The notes under the pieces are model-generated. The model was not told where the DNA came from. It saw only the letters and a list, made by a program, of their open reading frames with translations, and made no database searches. 13,616 nucleotides of DNA from the NCBI RefSeq assembly GCF_002737765.1, contig NZ_PEGG01000034.1, positions 1 through 13,616 of the forward strand, in the 5' to 3' direction. Positions within the stretch are counted from its first letter, which is position 1, and every line of letters starts with the position of its first letter. This document shows, one piece after another, positions 1-7,615 of this stretch. The translations under genes and the position numbers were made by a program. Source of the DNA: Caulobacter sp. B11. GTDB lineage: Bacteria > Pseudomonadota > Alphaproteobacteria > Caulobacterales > Caulobacteraceae.

Positions 1-520
1 GAAACTTTCTCACCCCCATCAATCAGACGCGCCAAATCCCCTCCCATACTCAATCCCACCTGACGGCACGGGAAGGGCGCTCGGCCGGCGACTGTAGCGG
101 CTGTCAGGGGTGGTCGAGCGGGATCAGAGGGCGGGGGACGTAAACCCGCCTATCGGGGACAGGCCAAGGTCTCCGCCCGTCCGAAGGTTCGCTCCGGGTC
201 CGCGGGACCATCGTGGCTTGCAGCCCCAGGGCTGGGTCCGGTGTCGAAGGGGAACAGCCCGGGTGGGGCAAAAGGCTGAACCAGGCCTGCGCGCCCCGGC
301 CAGAGGGATAACGACCACGCGGAGCGTTCGTCTTCGTCGAAACGGTACTTCCAAACTCACAATCCGGGCGAGGCCCGGGCGCTCCGCAGCCCTTCCCATC
401 CCCTTCGGCGACCCCGTCGCGCGAGGCGGCCGGCTCGTGTCTGGCCGTGATCCCTCCCGCCTTGACGCCGCGTCCGGGGCGGCCTCCCATGCCGGCCATG
501 ACCTGTCCCGGAGTTGTCCG
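1..520. other. Upstream non-coding region, no gene recognised
   Basis: I see no convincing gene here. Open frames exist on both strands, but they are arginine/proline/glycine-rich and look like GC-driven shadows. Several stems can form: ggcggg 130-135 with cccgcc 145-150; ggtcc 197-201 with ggacc 205-209; cagcc 221-225 with ggctg 230-234; ggggc 265-269 with gcccc 293-297. The 190-326 part could close into a branched structure (see findings). I looked for signatures of tmRNA, RNase P RNA, SRP RNA and 6S RNA and matched none. A promoter for the downstream peptidase must lie here but I cannot place it. Confidence 0.5.
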
Positions 521-2342
521 ATGAAGACCCGACTGCTGGCGGCCTGCGCCGTCCTGGCCCTGACGACCGCCGGCCTGACCCCCGCCGCCCAGGCCCAGAC
601 CGCGGCCCCGGCCGCCGCCGCTCCCACCGCCGCCGAGGCCAAGGCCTTTGTCGAGGGGGCCGAGGTCGCGCTGATGAAGATGGGCGAATATGCCGCCCGG
701 GTGGCCTGGGTTCAGGCCACCTACATCACCGAAGACACCAACTGGCTCAACGCCAAGGCCGGGGCCGAGATCAACGAAATGTCGGTCCGCTACGCCAAGC
801 AGGCGGCGGCCTTTGACAAGGTGTCGGTCGACCCGGCCACCCGGCGCAAGCTGATGCTGCTGAAGGCCGGCCTGGTGCTGCCGGCCCCGGGGCGCGACGG
901 CGCGGCCCAGGAACTGGCCGATATCCAGGCGCGGCTGGGCACGCGCTATTCGACCGGCAAGGTGGTGCTGAACGGCGAGACCCTGACCCTGGACGACCTC
1001 GACGACCGGCTGCGCACGTCGCGCGACCCGGCCAAGACCAAGGCCATGTGGGAAGCCTGGCACGCGGTGGCCGCGCCGATGGCTCCCGACTACGCCAAGC
1101 TGGTCAAGCTGGCTCTCGGTCGAGCTGGGCTACAAGGACACCGGGGCCCTGTGGCGCTCGTGGTACGACATGGAGCCCGACGCCTTCGCGGCCAAGACCG
1201 ACCAGCTGTGGGCCCAGGTGGCCCCGTTCTACAAGAACCTGCACTGCTATGTGCGCGGGCGGCTCAACGCCCAGTACGGCGACGCGGTCCAGCCCAGGAC
1301 CGGGCCGATCCGCGCCGACCTGACCGGCAATATGTGGGGCCAGGCCTGGGGCAATATCTATGACATCGCCGCGCCCCAGGGCCTGCCCGGCCCCGGCTAT
1401 GACCTGACCGCCTCGCTGCAGGCCAAGGGCTATGACGCCACCAGGATGATGAAGACCGGCGAGGGCTTCTACACCGCCATGGGCATGGCCCCGCTGCCGG
1501 AAACCTTCTGGTCGCGGTCGATGATCACCCGGCCGCGCGACCGCGAGGTGGTCTGTCACGCCTCGGCCTGGGACGTCGACAACGACCAGGACGTCCGGGT
1601 GAAGATGTGCACCCGGGTCAATGCCGATGATTTCTACACCGTGCACCACGAGCTGGGTCACAACGTCTACCAGCGGGCCTACGCCAAGCAGCCCTTCCTG
1701 TTCCGGGGCGGCGCCAATGACGGGTTCCATGAGGCGATCGGCGACTTCGTCGGCCTGTCGGCCCTGACCCCGACCTATCTCAAGCAGATCGGCGTGATCG
1801 ACACCGTGCCCGGTCCCGAGGCCGACATCCCCTATCTGCTGAAGATGTCGATGGACAAGATCGCCTTCCTGCCGTTCGGCCTGCTGGTCGACAAGTGGCG
1901 CTGGCAGGTGTTTTCCGGCCAGGTCGACCCGGCCCACTACAACGAGGCCTGGTGGAAGCTGCGCACCCAGTACCAGGGCCTGACCCCGCCGGGGCCGCGT
2001 CCGGCCGACGCCTTCGATCCGGGCGCCAAGTTCCACGTCGCCGACTCGACGCCCTATACCCGCTACTTCCTGGCCCAGGTCTATCAGTTCCAGTTCTACC
2101 GCGCCGCCTGCCGCCAGGCCGGCTGGACAGGGCCGCTGAACCGCTGCTCGGTCTATGGCGACAAGGCCGTGGGCCAGAAGTTCGAGGCGATGATGGCCAT
2201 GGGTCAGTCCAAGCCCTGGCCCGAGGCCCTGGAGGCCTTCACCGGCGAGAAGGATCTCGACGCCAGCGCCATCGCTGACTATTTCGCGCCGCTGAACCTG
2301 TGGCTGACCCAGCAGAACAAGGGCCAGCAGTGCGGCTGGTAG
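521..2342 (+). pseudogene. M2 family zinc metallopeptidase (ACE-like peptidyl-dipeptidase), frameshifted
   Basis: Start ATG 521 has a ggag Shine-Dalgarno at 510-513. It opens a signal peptide (MKTRLLAACAVLAL...) ending near AQA, so the protein should be periplasmic. Family M2 removes C-terminal dipeptides from peptides. The zinc site is visible as HHELGH at 1644-1661 (HExxH), and the third-ligand region reads DGFHEAIGDF at about 1719-1748. The gene starts in one frame to about 1114 and continues in another from about 1113-1116 (SVELGYKDTGALWRSWYDM...) to TAG 2340-2342. Compared with the human ACE spacing L-S-N-K-A-A-R-L-N-G-Y, three residues are reduced to one base, so loss of about 8 bases (or 2 in a shorter version) would explain it. 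Repaired length is about 608-609 residues, usual for bacterial members. A sequencing error or a true pseudogene are both possible; family assignment is secure. Confidence 0.85.
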
Positions 2343-2369
2343 GCTGAAGGTCCGCTTAGCGACGGACGG

Positions 2370-2404
2370 GCCGCGAACGGCGATTCACGATCGCTGTTTG
2401 CGGC
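2370..2404 (+). terminator. Terminator-like hairpin after the peptidase gene
   Basis: A 15-bp stem pairs 2370-2384 with 2390-2404 around a 5-base loop (tcacg); two of the pairs are G-U wobbles. It lies 28 bases after the peptidase stop and 51 bases before the next start. It has no clear T-run after it (ctgttc follows), so it may be a weak intrinsic terminator or an mRNA 3'-end stabiliser. Confidence 0.5.
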
Positions 2405-2454
2405 CTGTTCACCGTCTGGCGGCACAATGGGTCTTTCCTGCGAGGATCGACCCG

Positions 2455-3921
2455 TTGTTGCACGCTGCCTGGAAACGCCTGTCGGCCCGTCTCGGCGACC
2501 GGATCGGTCGCGCGATCGGCGACGAGCGCGGGGCCGTGGCCGTGCAGTTCGCCTTCCTGGCCCTGCCGATCGCTCTGCTCTGCTTTGGCCTGCTCGACAT
2601 GAATCGGGTGGGCATTCAGCGTCGGCAGCTGCAGGACGCCCTGGATGCCTCGACCCTGATGGCCGCCCGGGCCAATGTCGCCACGGACGCGCAGATCGAC
2701 GCCGTCGGCGACGCCGCCCTGGCGGCCGAGATCGCCGGACTTGGCATTACCGTTCCCGCAAGCGCCTCGACCTTCAAGAACGGTCCGGACAATACGGTCG
2801 TCGGGACGGCAAAGTCGGATCTGAAGCCGATCATCGCCAATCTCTGGACCAATGCCGATATCTCGGTGACGACCTTGACGACGGTCAAGCGGAGCCAGGA
2901 CGCGCCGCTTGAAATGGTCATGGTGCTGGACACGACAGGCTCGATGGCCGGAGCCAAGCTGACGACGCTGAAAACCGCCGCGACGTCGCTGGTCGACAAG
3001 CTCACAGCTAGCGGAACCGCCAATGTGAAGATCGGCGTCGTGCCCTTCGGCCAATATGTCAATGTCGGTGTCGCCAACCGCAACGCCAGCTGGATCAGCG
3101 TCCCGGCCGACTATTCGACGACCACCACGACCAAGGGCGTTTGCACGACCGTCTCGACGAAGACCACCTGCCAGACCCAGACCTATGCCTGTACGAAATA
3201 TACGGACGGCGTGCCCTATTCCTCGACCTGCAGTCGATCGATCAACTGCGTCACCAAGTCGATCACGCCGGTGACGACCTGCACGGCCGACAAGGTCACC
3301 ACCAACACCTACAAGTTCTCTGGCTGCGTGGGCTCGCCCGCCTATCCCAAGAACGTCACCGATAGCGATCCGCTTCGTGTCTATCCCGGCTTCATGAACC
3401 TGACCTGCGCGACGACGCTAACGCCCCTGACAGGCACGGTCTCGACCGTGAAGGCGGCGATCACCGCGCTCACCGCCACGGGCGACACCTATATTCCTTC
3501 AGGCCTGGCTTGGGGCTTCAACATGCTGTCCTCGGCCCAGCCCCTGACGGACGCCGCCGCCTATGACCCCTCCGGCTTGAACCGCAAGCCGCGCAAGGCC
3601 CTGGTCCTGATGACGGACGGCGCCAACTCCAAGCTGATGAACGCCAGCAACGGGCGGCATGACGTCTCCCCCTCGCCCAAGCCCGACAGCCCGGCGACGG
3701 GCGCCAACACCTACACCGCCGAGCTGTGCGCCAACATCAAGGCGAAGAACATCGAGGTCTTCGCCGTGGCCTTCAATGTGACCGACACCGGGATCAAGTC
3801 CATTCTCAAGACCTGCGCCACCGACGACAGTCATTATTTCGACGCGACCGACACCGCCAAACTCCTGGAAGCGTTCCAGAACATCGCCGACGCCTTGAGT
3901 AACCTCTACATCGCGAAATAG
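2455..3921 (+). CDS. TadE/TadG-like pilus assembly protein with VWA domain (first copy)
   Basis: Predicted 488 residues. TTG 2455 is preferred over TTG 2398: it has a gagg site at 2442-2445, nine bases upstream, and gives MLHAAW, matching the MLHF start of the paralogue at 4084. Residues about 24-47 (DERGAVAVQFAFLALPIALLCFGLL) are the Tad/TadG-type N-terminal prepilin-like membrane segment, followed by the QRRQLQDALDAxTL region. A von Willebrand A domain follows, with a metal site of D159-T-T-G-S163, T345 in GDTYIPSG and D388 in MTDGAN. Between these lies a Thr/Ser-rich, cysteine-rich stretch (about 3102-3420, eight Cys) that should face outside the cytoplasm. Ends FQNIADALSNLYIAK. In the family such proteins are linked to Flp/Tad pili or adhesion, but no other tad genes are in view, so the role here is inferred. 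Confidence 0.85.
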   Translation: MLHAAWKRLSARLGDRIGRAIGDERGAVAVQFAFLALPIALLCFGLLDMNRVGIQRRQLQDALDASTLMAARANVATDAQIDAVGDAALAAEIAGLGITVPASASTFKNGPDNTVVGTAKSDLKPIIANLWTNADISVTTLTTVKRSQDAPLEMVMVLDTTGSMAGAKLTTLKTAATSLVDKLTASGTANVKIGVVPFGQYVNVGVANRNASWISVPADYSTTTTTKGVCTTVSTKTTCQTQTYACTKYTDGVPYSSTCSRSINCVTKSITPVTTCTADKVTTNTYKFSGCVGSPAYPKNVTDSDPLRVYPGFMNLTCATTLTPLTGTVSTVKAAITALTATGDTYIPSGLAWGFNMLSSAQPLTDAAAYDPSGLNRKPRKALVLMTDGANSKLMNASNGRHDVSPSPKPDSPATGANTYTAELCANIKAKNIEVFAVAFNVTDTGIKSILKTCATDDSHYFDATDTAKLLEAFQNIADALSNLYIAK

Positions 3922-4016
3922 GCCGCTATTCTATCGGTGGGAAGGGCAAGGTCGCGATCGACGACCGGGGGCGGAGACCCGGACCCGTTCAGGGCGCCCG
4001 GCCGCCACTCCAGGTC

Positions 4017-4034
4017 GCCGGCAAGTTTGCCGGC
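4017..4034 (+). terminator. Perfect inverted repeat between the two TadG genes
   Basis: gccggcaa (4017-4024) and ttgccggc (4027-4034) form a perfect 8-bp arm pair separated by two bases (four unpaired bases in a realistic loop). The following bases, tgttta, are only a weak T-run. It sits in the 162-base gap between the two TadG-like genes and may separate their transcripts, or be a protein-binding palindrome. Confidence 0.4.
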
Positions 4035-4083
4035 TGTTTACCAGTTTGGCCCAATCTCGGTGCTTCCTAGCAGGACCTACTCA

Positions 4084-5704
4084 GTGCTCCATTTCCGGAA
4101 ATGCGCTTCGGCTGGCTTTTTCGAGCACATGCGCCGCGATCAGCGCGGGGCCGTGGCGGTGCAGTTCGCGTTTCTGGCCCTGCCGATCGCGATCCTGACC
4201 TTCGGCCTCGTCGATGTCAGCCGGATCAGCGTCCAGCGCCGCCAGCTGCAGGACGCGCTGGATGCGGCCACACTGATCGCGGCTCGCTCCACGGCGACGA
4301 CAGACGCCCTTCTCGACGTCACGGGAGACGCCGCCCTGTCCGCCGAGATGACCGGCCTGGGCGTGACCCTGACCGCCGCCAATTCCACCTTCGCCGCCGG
4401 CTCGGGCAACAAGGTGATCGGCACGGTGTCGGTCAGCATGAAGCCGATCATCGCCGATCTATGGACCAAGGGCGACGTGATGGTCACCGCGACCTCCGAG
4501 GTCGTGCGCTCGGTCAACAAGCTGGAAGTGGCCCTGGTGCTCGACAACACCGGCTCGATGGACAGCAATCTGGGTTCCGGCGGGAAGAAGATCGACGCCC
4601 TGATCGACGCCTCCAAGTCGCTGGTCGACGTGCTCAGCGCCGCCGCCGCGCGGGCCTCCGACACCGATGCGGTGAAGATCGCCGTCGTGCCGTTCTCGAT
4701 GACCGTGAACGTGGGCTCGACCTACCAGAACGCCAACTGGATCACGGGCATGCTGCCCACCGCCTACGGCGACGACATATTTGACTCCAACACTGAGCGG
4801 TTTGCCCTGCTCAACAAGATGAAGCTGAGCTGGAGCGGCTGTATTGAAAGTCGTCCCGATCCTTATGACATCAGCGACACGGCGCCGGCCAATTCAAACA
4901 AGGCGACAATGTTCGTGCCCTTTTTCGCGCCGGACGAGCCGGACGCCAACAAGGTGCCGTCGGGCAGCAACTGGTGGGGAACGACATACTATACGTCCCA
5001 CAACAACTACATCACCGACGACGAGACGACCTCGAACAGCTGGTTTGTCCGTCAGGGGAATGTTGCGAAATACGACACCAGCAGTCTGACCAGCAGCGCC
5101 GACGACACTGACGGCGGGCCAAATGAGGGCTGCGGCATCACGGATGTGATGCGGCTGACCAATGTGCGCTCCAGCAGCAACTCAAACCTGGTCAAGGCCA
5201 AGCTCGACAAGATGGTGGCGACCGGCAACACCAATGTCGCCATGGGCGCCATGTGGGGCTGGCACGCGGTCTCGCCCAACGCCCCATTCGCCGACGGCCA
5301 GGCCTATGGGACCAAGAACGTCAGCAAGATCATGGTGCTGCTCACCGACGGCGACAACGTCATGAGCGAAAGCAACAACCCCAACGATTCGACCTATAGC
5401 GGCTATGGCTATGTCTGGCAGCGGCGCCTGAAGAACAGTTCGAACGTCGCCCTGGACGTGGGCTCCAGCGGCACGCAAAGGCGCGACGCGATGGACAGCC
5501 GCCAGTCCAAGGTCTGCACCAACGCCAAGGCCAAGGGCGTGATCATCTACTCGATCGGCGTGGGGGTCTCGAACCACTCCAGGGGCATCTTGCAGGCCTG
5601 CGCCACCAGCACCGACAAGTACTATGACGTCACCGATGCGGCGCAGCTGACCGAGGTGTTCAACACCATCGCGGGCTCGATCCAGAACCTGCATCGCCAA
5701 ATAG
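4084..5704 (+). CDS. TadE/TadG-like pilus assembly protein with VWA domain (second copy), 3'-end frameshift
   Basis: Start GTG 4084 has agga at 4072-4075, eight bases upstream. The N-terminus MLHFRKC...RRDQRGAVAVQFAFLALPIAILTFGLVD closely matches the first copy and forms the single membrane anchor. The VWA domain has D154-N-T-G-S158, T383 in TGNTNVAMG and D422 in LLTDGDN. Its middle insertion is rich in Asn, Ser, Asp and Tyr rather than Thr/Cys, so the two copies differ mainly there. The C-terminus should read NL-x-IAK then stop, as NLYIAK does in the first copy: atc gcc aaa tag (5693-5704) is present but one frame off. A two-base loss at 5692 explains this. As written the frame runs on to 6612 across the opposite-strand oxygenase, which I regard as spurious. 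Repaired length is 540 residues. Confidence 0.8.
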
Positions 5705-5706
5705 CA

Positions 5707-5735
5707 AAGGCCCCGCCGATCGCCGGCGGGGCCTT
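5707..5735. terminator. Bidirectional intrinsic terminator
   Basis: A perfect 12-bp stem pairs aaggccccgccg (5707-5718) with its complement at 5724-5735, loop atcgc. It has A-rich and T-containing edges on either side. It lies between the true stop of the second TadG gene (5704) and the convergent oxygenase stop (5758), so it can serve both. Its position also supports the view that the TadG gene ends at 5704. Confidence 0.75.
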
Positions 5736-5757
5736 CAGCCTGCCGCCCGGCAGACGG

Positions 5758-6693
5758 TTAGGCCAGCTTGATCTCGCGCAGACGCTGCTGGAGGAACTCA
5801 TCGGCCGTGATCGAGTCCGGATAGCGGTCCGGATTTTCAGGCGTGATGCAGCCGGGCAGGGTCTTGATCTCGTAGTCCGACGCGAAATGCAGGAAGAACG
5901 GCGTCGAATAGCGCGCCACGCCCCGGCGCTCGGGCGGCGGGTTGACCACCCGGTGCACCGTCGACGGCAACACGTGATTGGTCAGCCGCTCCAGCATGTC
6001 GCCGATATTGATCACCAGGCAGCCTGGCGGCGGGTTGATCGGCAGCCACTGGCCGTCGCGGTCCAGGACTTCGAGCCCACCTTCTTCGGCGCCAAGCAGC
6101 AGGGTGATGGTGTTGATGTCGCCATGGGCCCCGGCCCGCACGCCGGTGGCGTCGGCCGCGATCGGCGGATAGTGCAGCAGGCGCAGGACGCTGTTGCCGT
6201 TCTCGACGGTCGGCTTGAAGAAGTCGCGGTCCAGTTTCAGATAGGTGGCGACGGCCTCCAGCACCTTGCCGCCCATGCCGTCCAGGGCGTTGTAGAGCCA
6301 GCTGACATCATGCTTGAAGGCCGGGATCTCGGCGGGCCAGACATTGTCGGCCATGGTGGCGCGGAAGCGGTGGCCGGGCGGCAGGTCGCGGCCCATGTGC
6401 CAGAATTCCTTGAGATCATGGTGGGTGGCGCCCTTGGCGGTCTCGACCCCGAACGGGATGTAGCCGCGGGCGCCGCCCTTGATCCCGGCATATTGTTTCT
6501 TCACCTCGACCGGCAGGGCGAAGAAGGCCTTGGTGTCGGAAATGGCCGCGTCGATGCGGTTCTGGTCCAGGTCATAGTCCGACAGCACCGCGAAGCCGTA
6601 GCGCTCGAATGATGCGCCCAGCGCCTGGGCGAAGCCGGTGAAATCCTTGGCGTACAGGGTATAGGACACCGGTTCGATAGCGGACGTGGACAC
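5758..6693 (-). CDS. 2-oxoglutarate/Fe(II)-dependent oxygenase, isopenicillin N synthase-like
   Basis: 311 residues, beginning GTG at 6693 with GAGG (complement of cctc 6702-6705) eight bases upstream, ending TAA. The N-terminal part (GFAQALGASFERYGFAVLSDYDL) resembles the DIOX_N region. The C-terminal double-stranded beta-helix shows the iron-binding triad as H and D in GAHGDINTITLLL and the distal H in PSTVHRVVNP. The 2-oxoglutarate-binding R-x-S follows in ARYSTPFFL. NPPPGCLVINIGDMLERLTNH is also typical of the family. Such enzymes use iron, oxygen and 2-oxoglutarate to oxidise small molecules; the substrate cannot be read from the sequence. It is divergent from the lipoprotein gene at 6850 and a palindrome at 6712-6731 lies in its leader. 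Family is secure, substrate unknown. Confidence 0.88.
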   Translation of the reverse strand: MSTSAIEPVSYTLYAKDFTGFAQALGASFERYGFAVLSDYDLDQNRIDAAISDTKAFFALPVEVKKQYAGIKGGARGYIPFGVETAKGATHHDLKEFWHMGRDLPPGHRFRATMADNVWPAEIPAFKHDVSWLYNALDGMGGKVLEAVATYLKLDRDFFKPTVENGNSVLRLLHYPPIAADATGVRAGAHGDINTITLLLGAEEGGLEVLDRDGQWLPINPPPGCLVINIGDMLERLTNHVLPSTVHRVVNPPPERRGVARYSTPFFLHFASDYEIKTLPGCITPENPDRYPDSITADEFLQQRLREIKLA

Positions 6694-6711
6694 AGCACAA
6701 GCCTCGGAAAT

Positions 6712-6731
6712 TAGTAAGTTGGGCCTTACTA
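6712..6731. promoter_or_regulatory. Operator-like palindrome upstream of the oxygenase
   Basis: TAGTAAG (6712-6718) and CTTACTA (6725-6731) are perfect 7-base inverted arms around a six-base spacer. The site is 19 bases upstream of the oxygenase GTG start, in the divergent intergenic region, where a repressor would overlap promoter or leader. The size fits a TetR- or MarR-type dimer site, but no regulator gene is in the window. Confidence 0.45.
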
Positions 6732-6790
6732 CACCGGGAGCGGGTCGACGCGAAGGCTGTTCATCGCCGGGTCATGTCGCGTGTTGGAAC

Positions 6791-6815
6791 TTGACCGTGG
6801 ATCGAGCGTTATATG
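6791..6815 (+). promoter_or_regulatory. Vegetative-type promoter for the OmpA-like lipoprotein gene
   Basis: TTGACCG (6791-6797), ten bases, then GTTATATG (6808-6815) resembles the Caulobacter housekeeping consensus TTGACGS-N10-14-GCTANAWC (six of eight at the -10). It leaves an expected leader of about 25-30 bases before ATG 6850. Confidence 0.5.
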
Positions 6816-6849
6816 CCCGACATTTCTCGCAGAAGACCGGAACTCACCC

Positions 6850-7521
6850 ATGACCTCCAAGACCGCCCTCATCGGCCTGTTGTTCGGCGCCGCCGCCCTG
6901 ACGGCCTGCACCACCGTTGATCCCTATACCGGCATGCCGGTTCGCAACAACACCGGCACGGGCGCGCTCTCGGGCGCCGGGGTCGGCGCGGTGCTCGGCT
7001 ATCTGACCAACACCAATTCCGGCGAGCAAGGCCGCAAGAACGCCCTGATCGGGGCCGGCATCGGCGCCCTGGCCGGCGGCGCGGTCGGCAACTATATGGA
7101 CCGTCAGCAGGCTGACTTCCGCCGCAGCCTCGAAGGCTCGGGCGTGATGGTCCGCCGCAACGGCGACCAGATCGTCCTGGTCATGCCCAGCGACGTGACC
7201 TTCGCGGTCGACCGCTCCGACGTGCAGCCGCAGTTCACCCGCGTGCTCGACGACGTGGCGCGCACGCTTAACGCCTATCCCCAGACCACGATCGACGTGG
7301 TCGGCCACGCCGATTCCAGCGGTCCCGACGCCTATAATCAGACCCTTTCGGAACGCCGGGCCAGCGCCGTGGCCAGCTATCTGGTCGGCAACGGCCGGGT
7401 TCTGGGCGATCGCGTCTTCGTCGCCGGTCAGGGCGAGCGCCAGCCGATGGCCACCAACGACACCCCCGAGGGCCGCGCCCAGAATCGCCGCGTCGAGATC
7501 ACCCTGCGTCCGGTGACCTAA
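6850..7521 (+). CDS. OmpA-family glycine-zipper lipoprotein (YiaD-like)
   Basis: 223 residues from ATG 6850; an upstream GTG-type extension to 6781 would overlap the promoter and bury the signal peptide, so it is rejected. Residues 1-20 are a lipoprotein signal with lipobox L17-T-A-C20. Residues about 38-85 are a glycine zipper (GALSGAGVGAVLGYL...NALIGAGIGALAGGAVGNYM). The C-terminal half is an OmpA-C peptidoglycan-binding domain: VTFAVDRSDVQP, IDVVGHADSSG, QTLSERRASAV, GQGERQPMATNDTPEGRAQNRRVEI. It is expected to be lipid-anchored in the outer membrane and to bind the peptidoglycan stem peptide through the conserved Asp/Arg. Overall architecture and length match E. coli YiaD and related proteins. 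It has its own promoter and terminator, so it is probably monocistronic. Confidence 0.88.
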   Translation: MTSKTALIGLLFGAAALTACTTVDPYTGMPVRNNTGTGALSGAGVGAVLGYLTNTNSGEQGRKNALIGAGIGALAGGAVGNYMDRQQADFRRSLEGSGVMVRRNGDQIVLVMPSDVTFAVDRSDVQPQFTRVLDDVARTLNAYPQTTIDVVGHADSSGPDAYNQTLSERRASAVASYLVGNGRVLGDRVFVAGQGERQPMATNDTPEGRAQNRRVEITLRPVT

Positions 7522-7549
7522 GCCCGGCCAGCCCGCTTTAGACCGTCAG

Positions 7550-7581
7550 CCGCCGCTGTCCCCTCGCCGGGACGGCGGCGG
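7550..7581 (+). terminator. Intrinsic terminator after the lipoprotein gene
   Basis: A 13-bp stem pairs ccgccgctgtccc (7550-7562) with gggacggcggcgg (7569-7581), with one G-U pair and loop ctcgcc. It is followed by tttgct and lies 28 bases after the stop. It could also act on the convergent heparinase-like gene. Confidence 0.7.
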
Positions 7582-7615
7582 TTTGCTGTCGGGATAACAG
7601 TCGCCGGGGGCCTGG

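Noticed and set aside
180..240. ggttcgctcc string resembling a tRNA/tmRNA T-loop
   Set aside because: The flanking bases do not form a T stem and there is no acceptor stem, CCA end or tag-peptide frame nearby.
104..1063. Long minus-strand frame opposite the peptidase start
   Set aside because: Its residues are low-complexity Gly/Arg/Pro and no family motif appears; the plus strand carries a clear signal peptide and M2 protein.
3937..6612. Single 891-residue reading frame covering the second TadG gene and beyond
   Set aside because: The part after about 5690 is antisense to a well-conserved oxygenase and lies past a strong terminator; the paralogue shows the true end at 5704.
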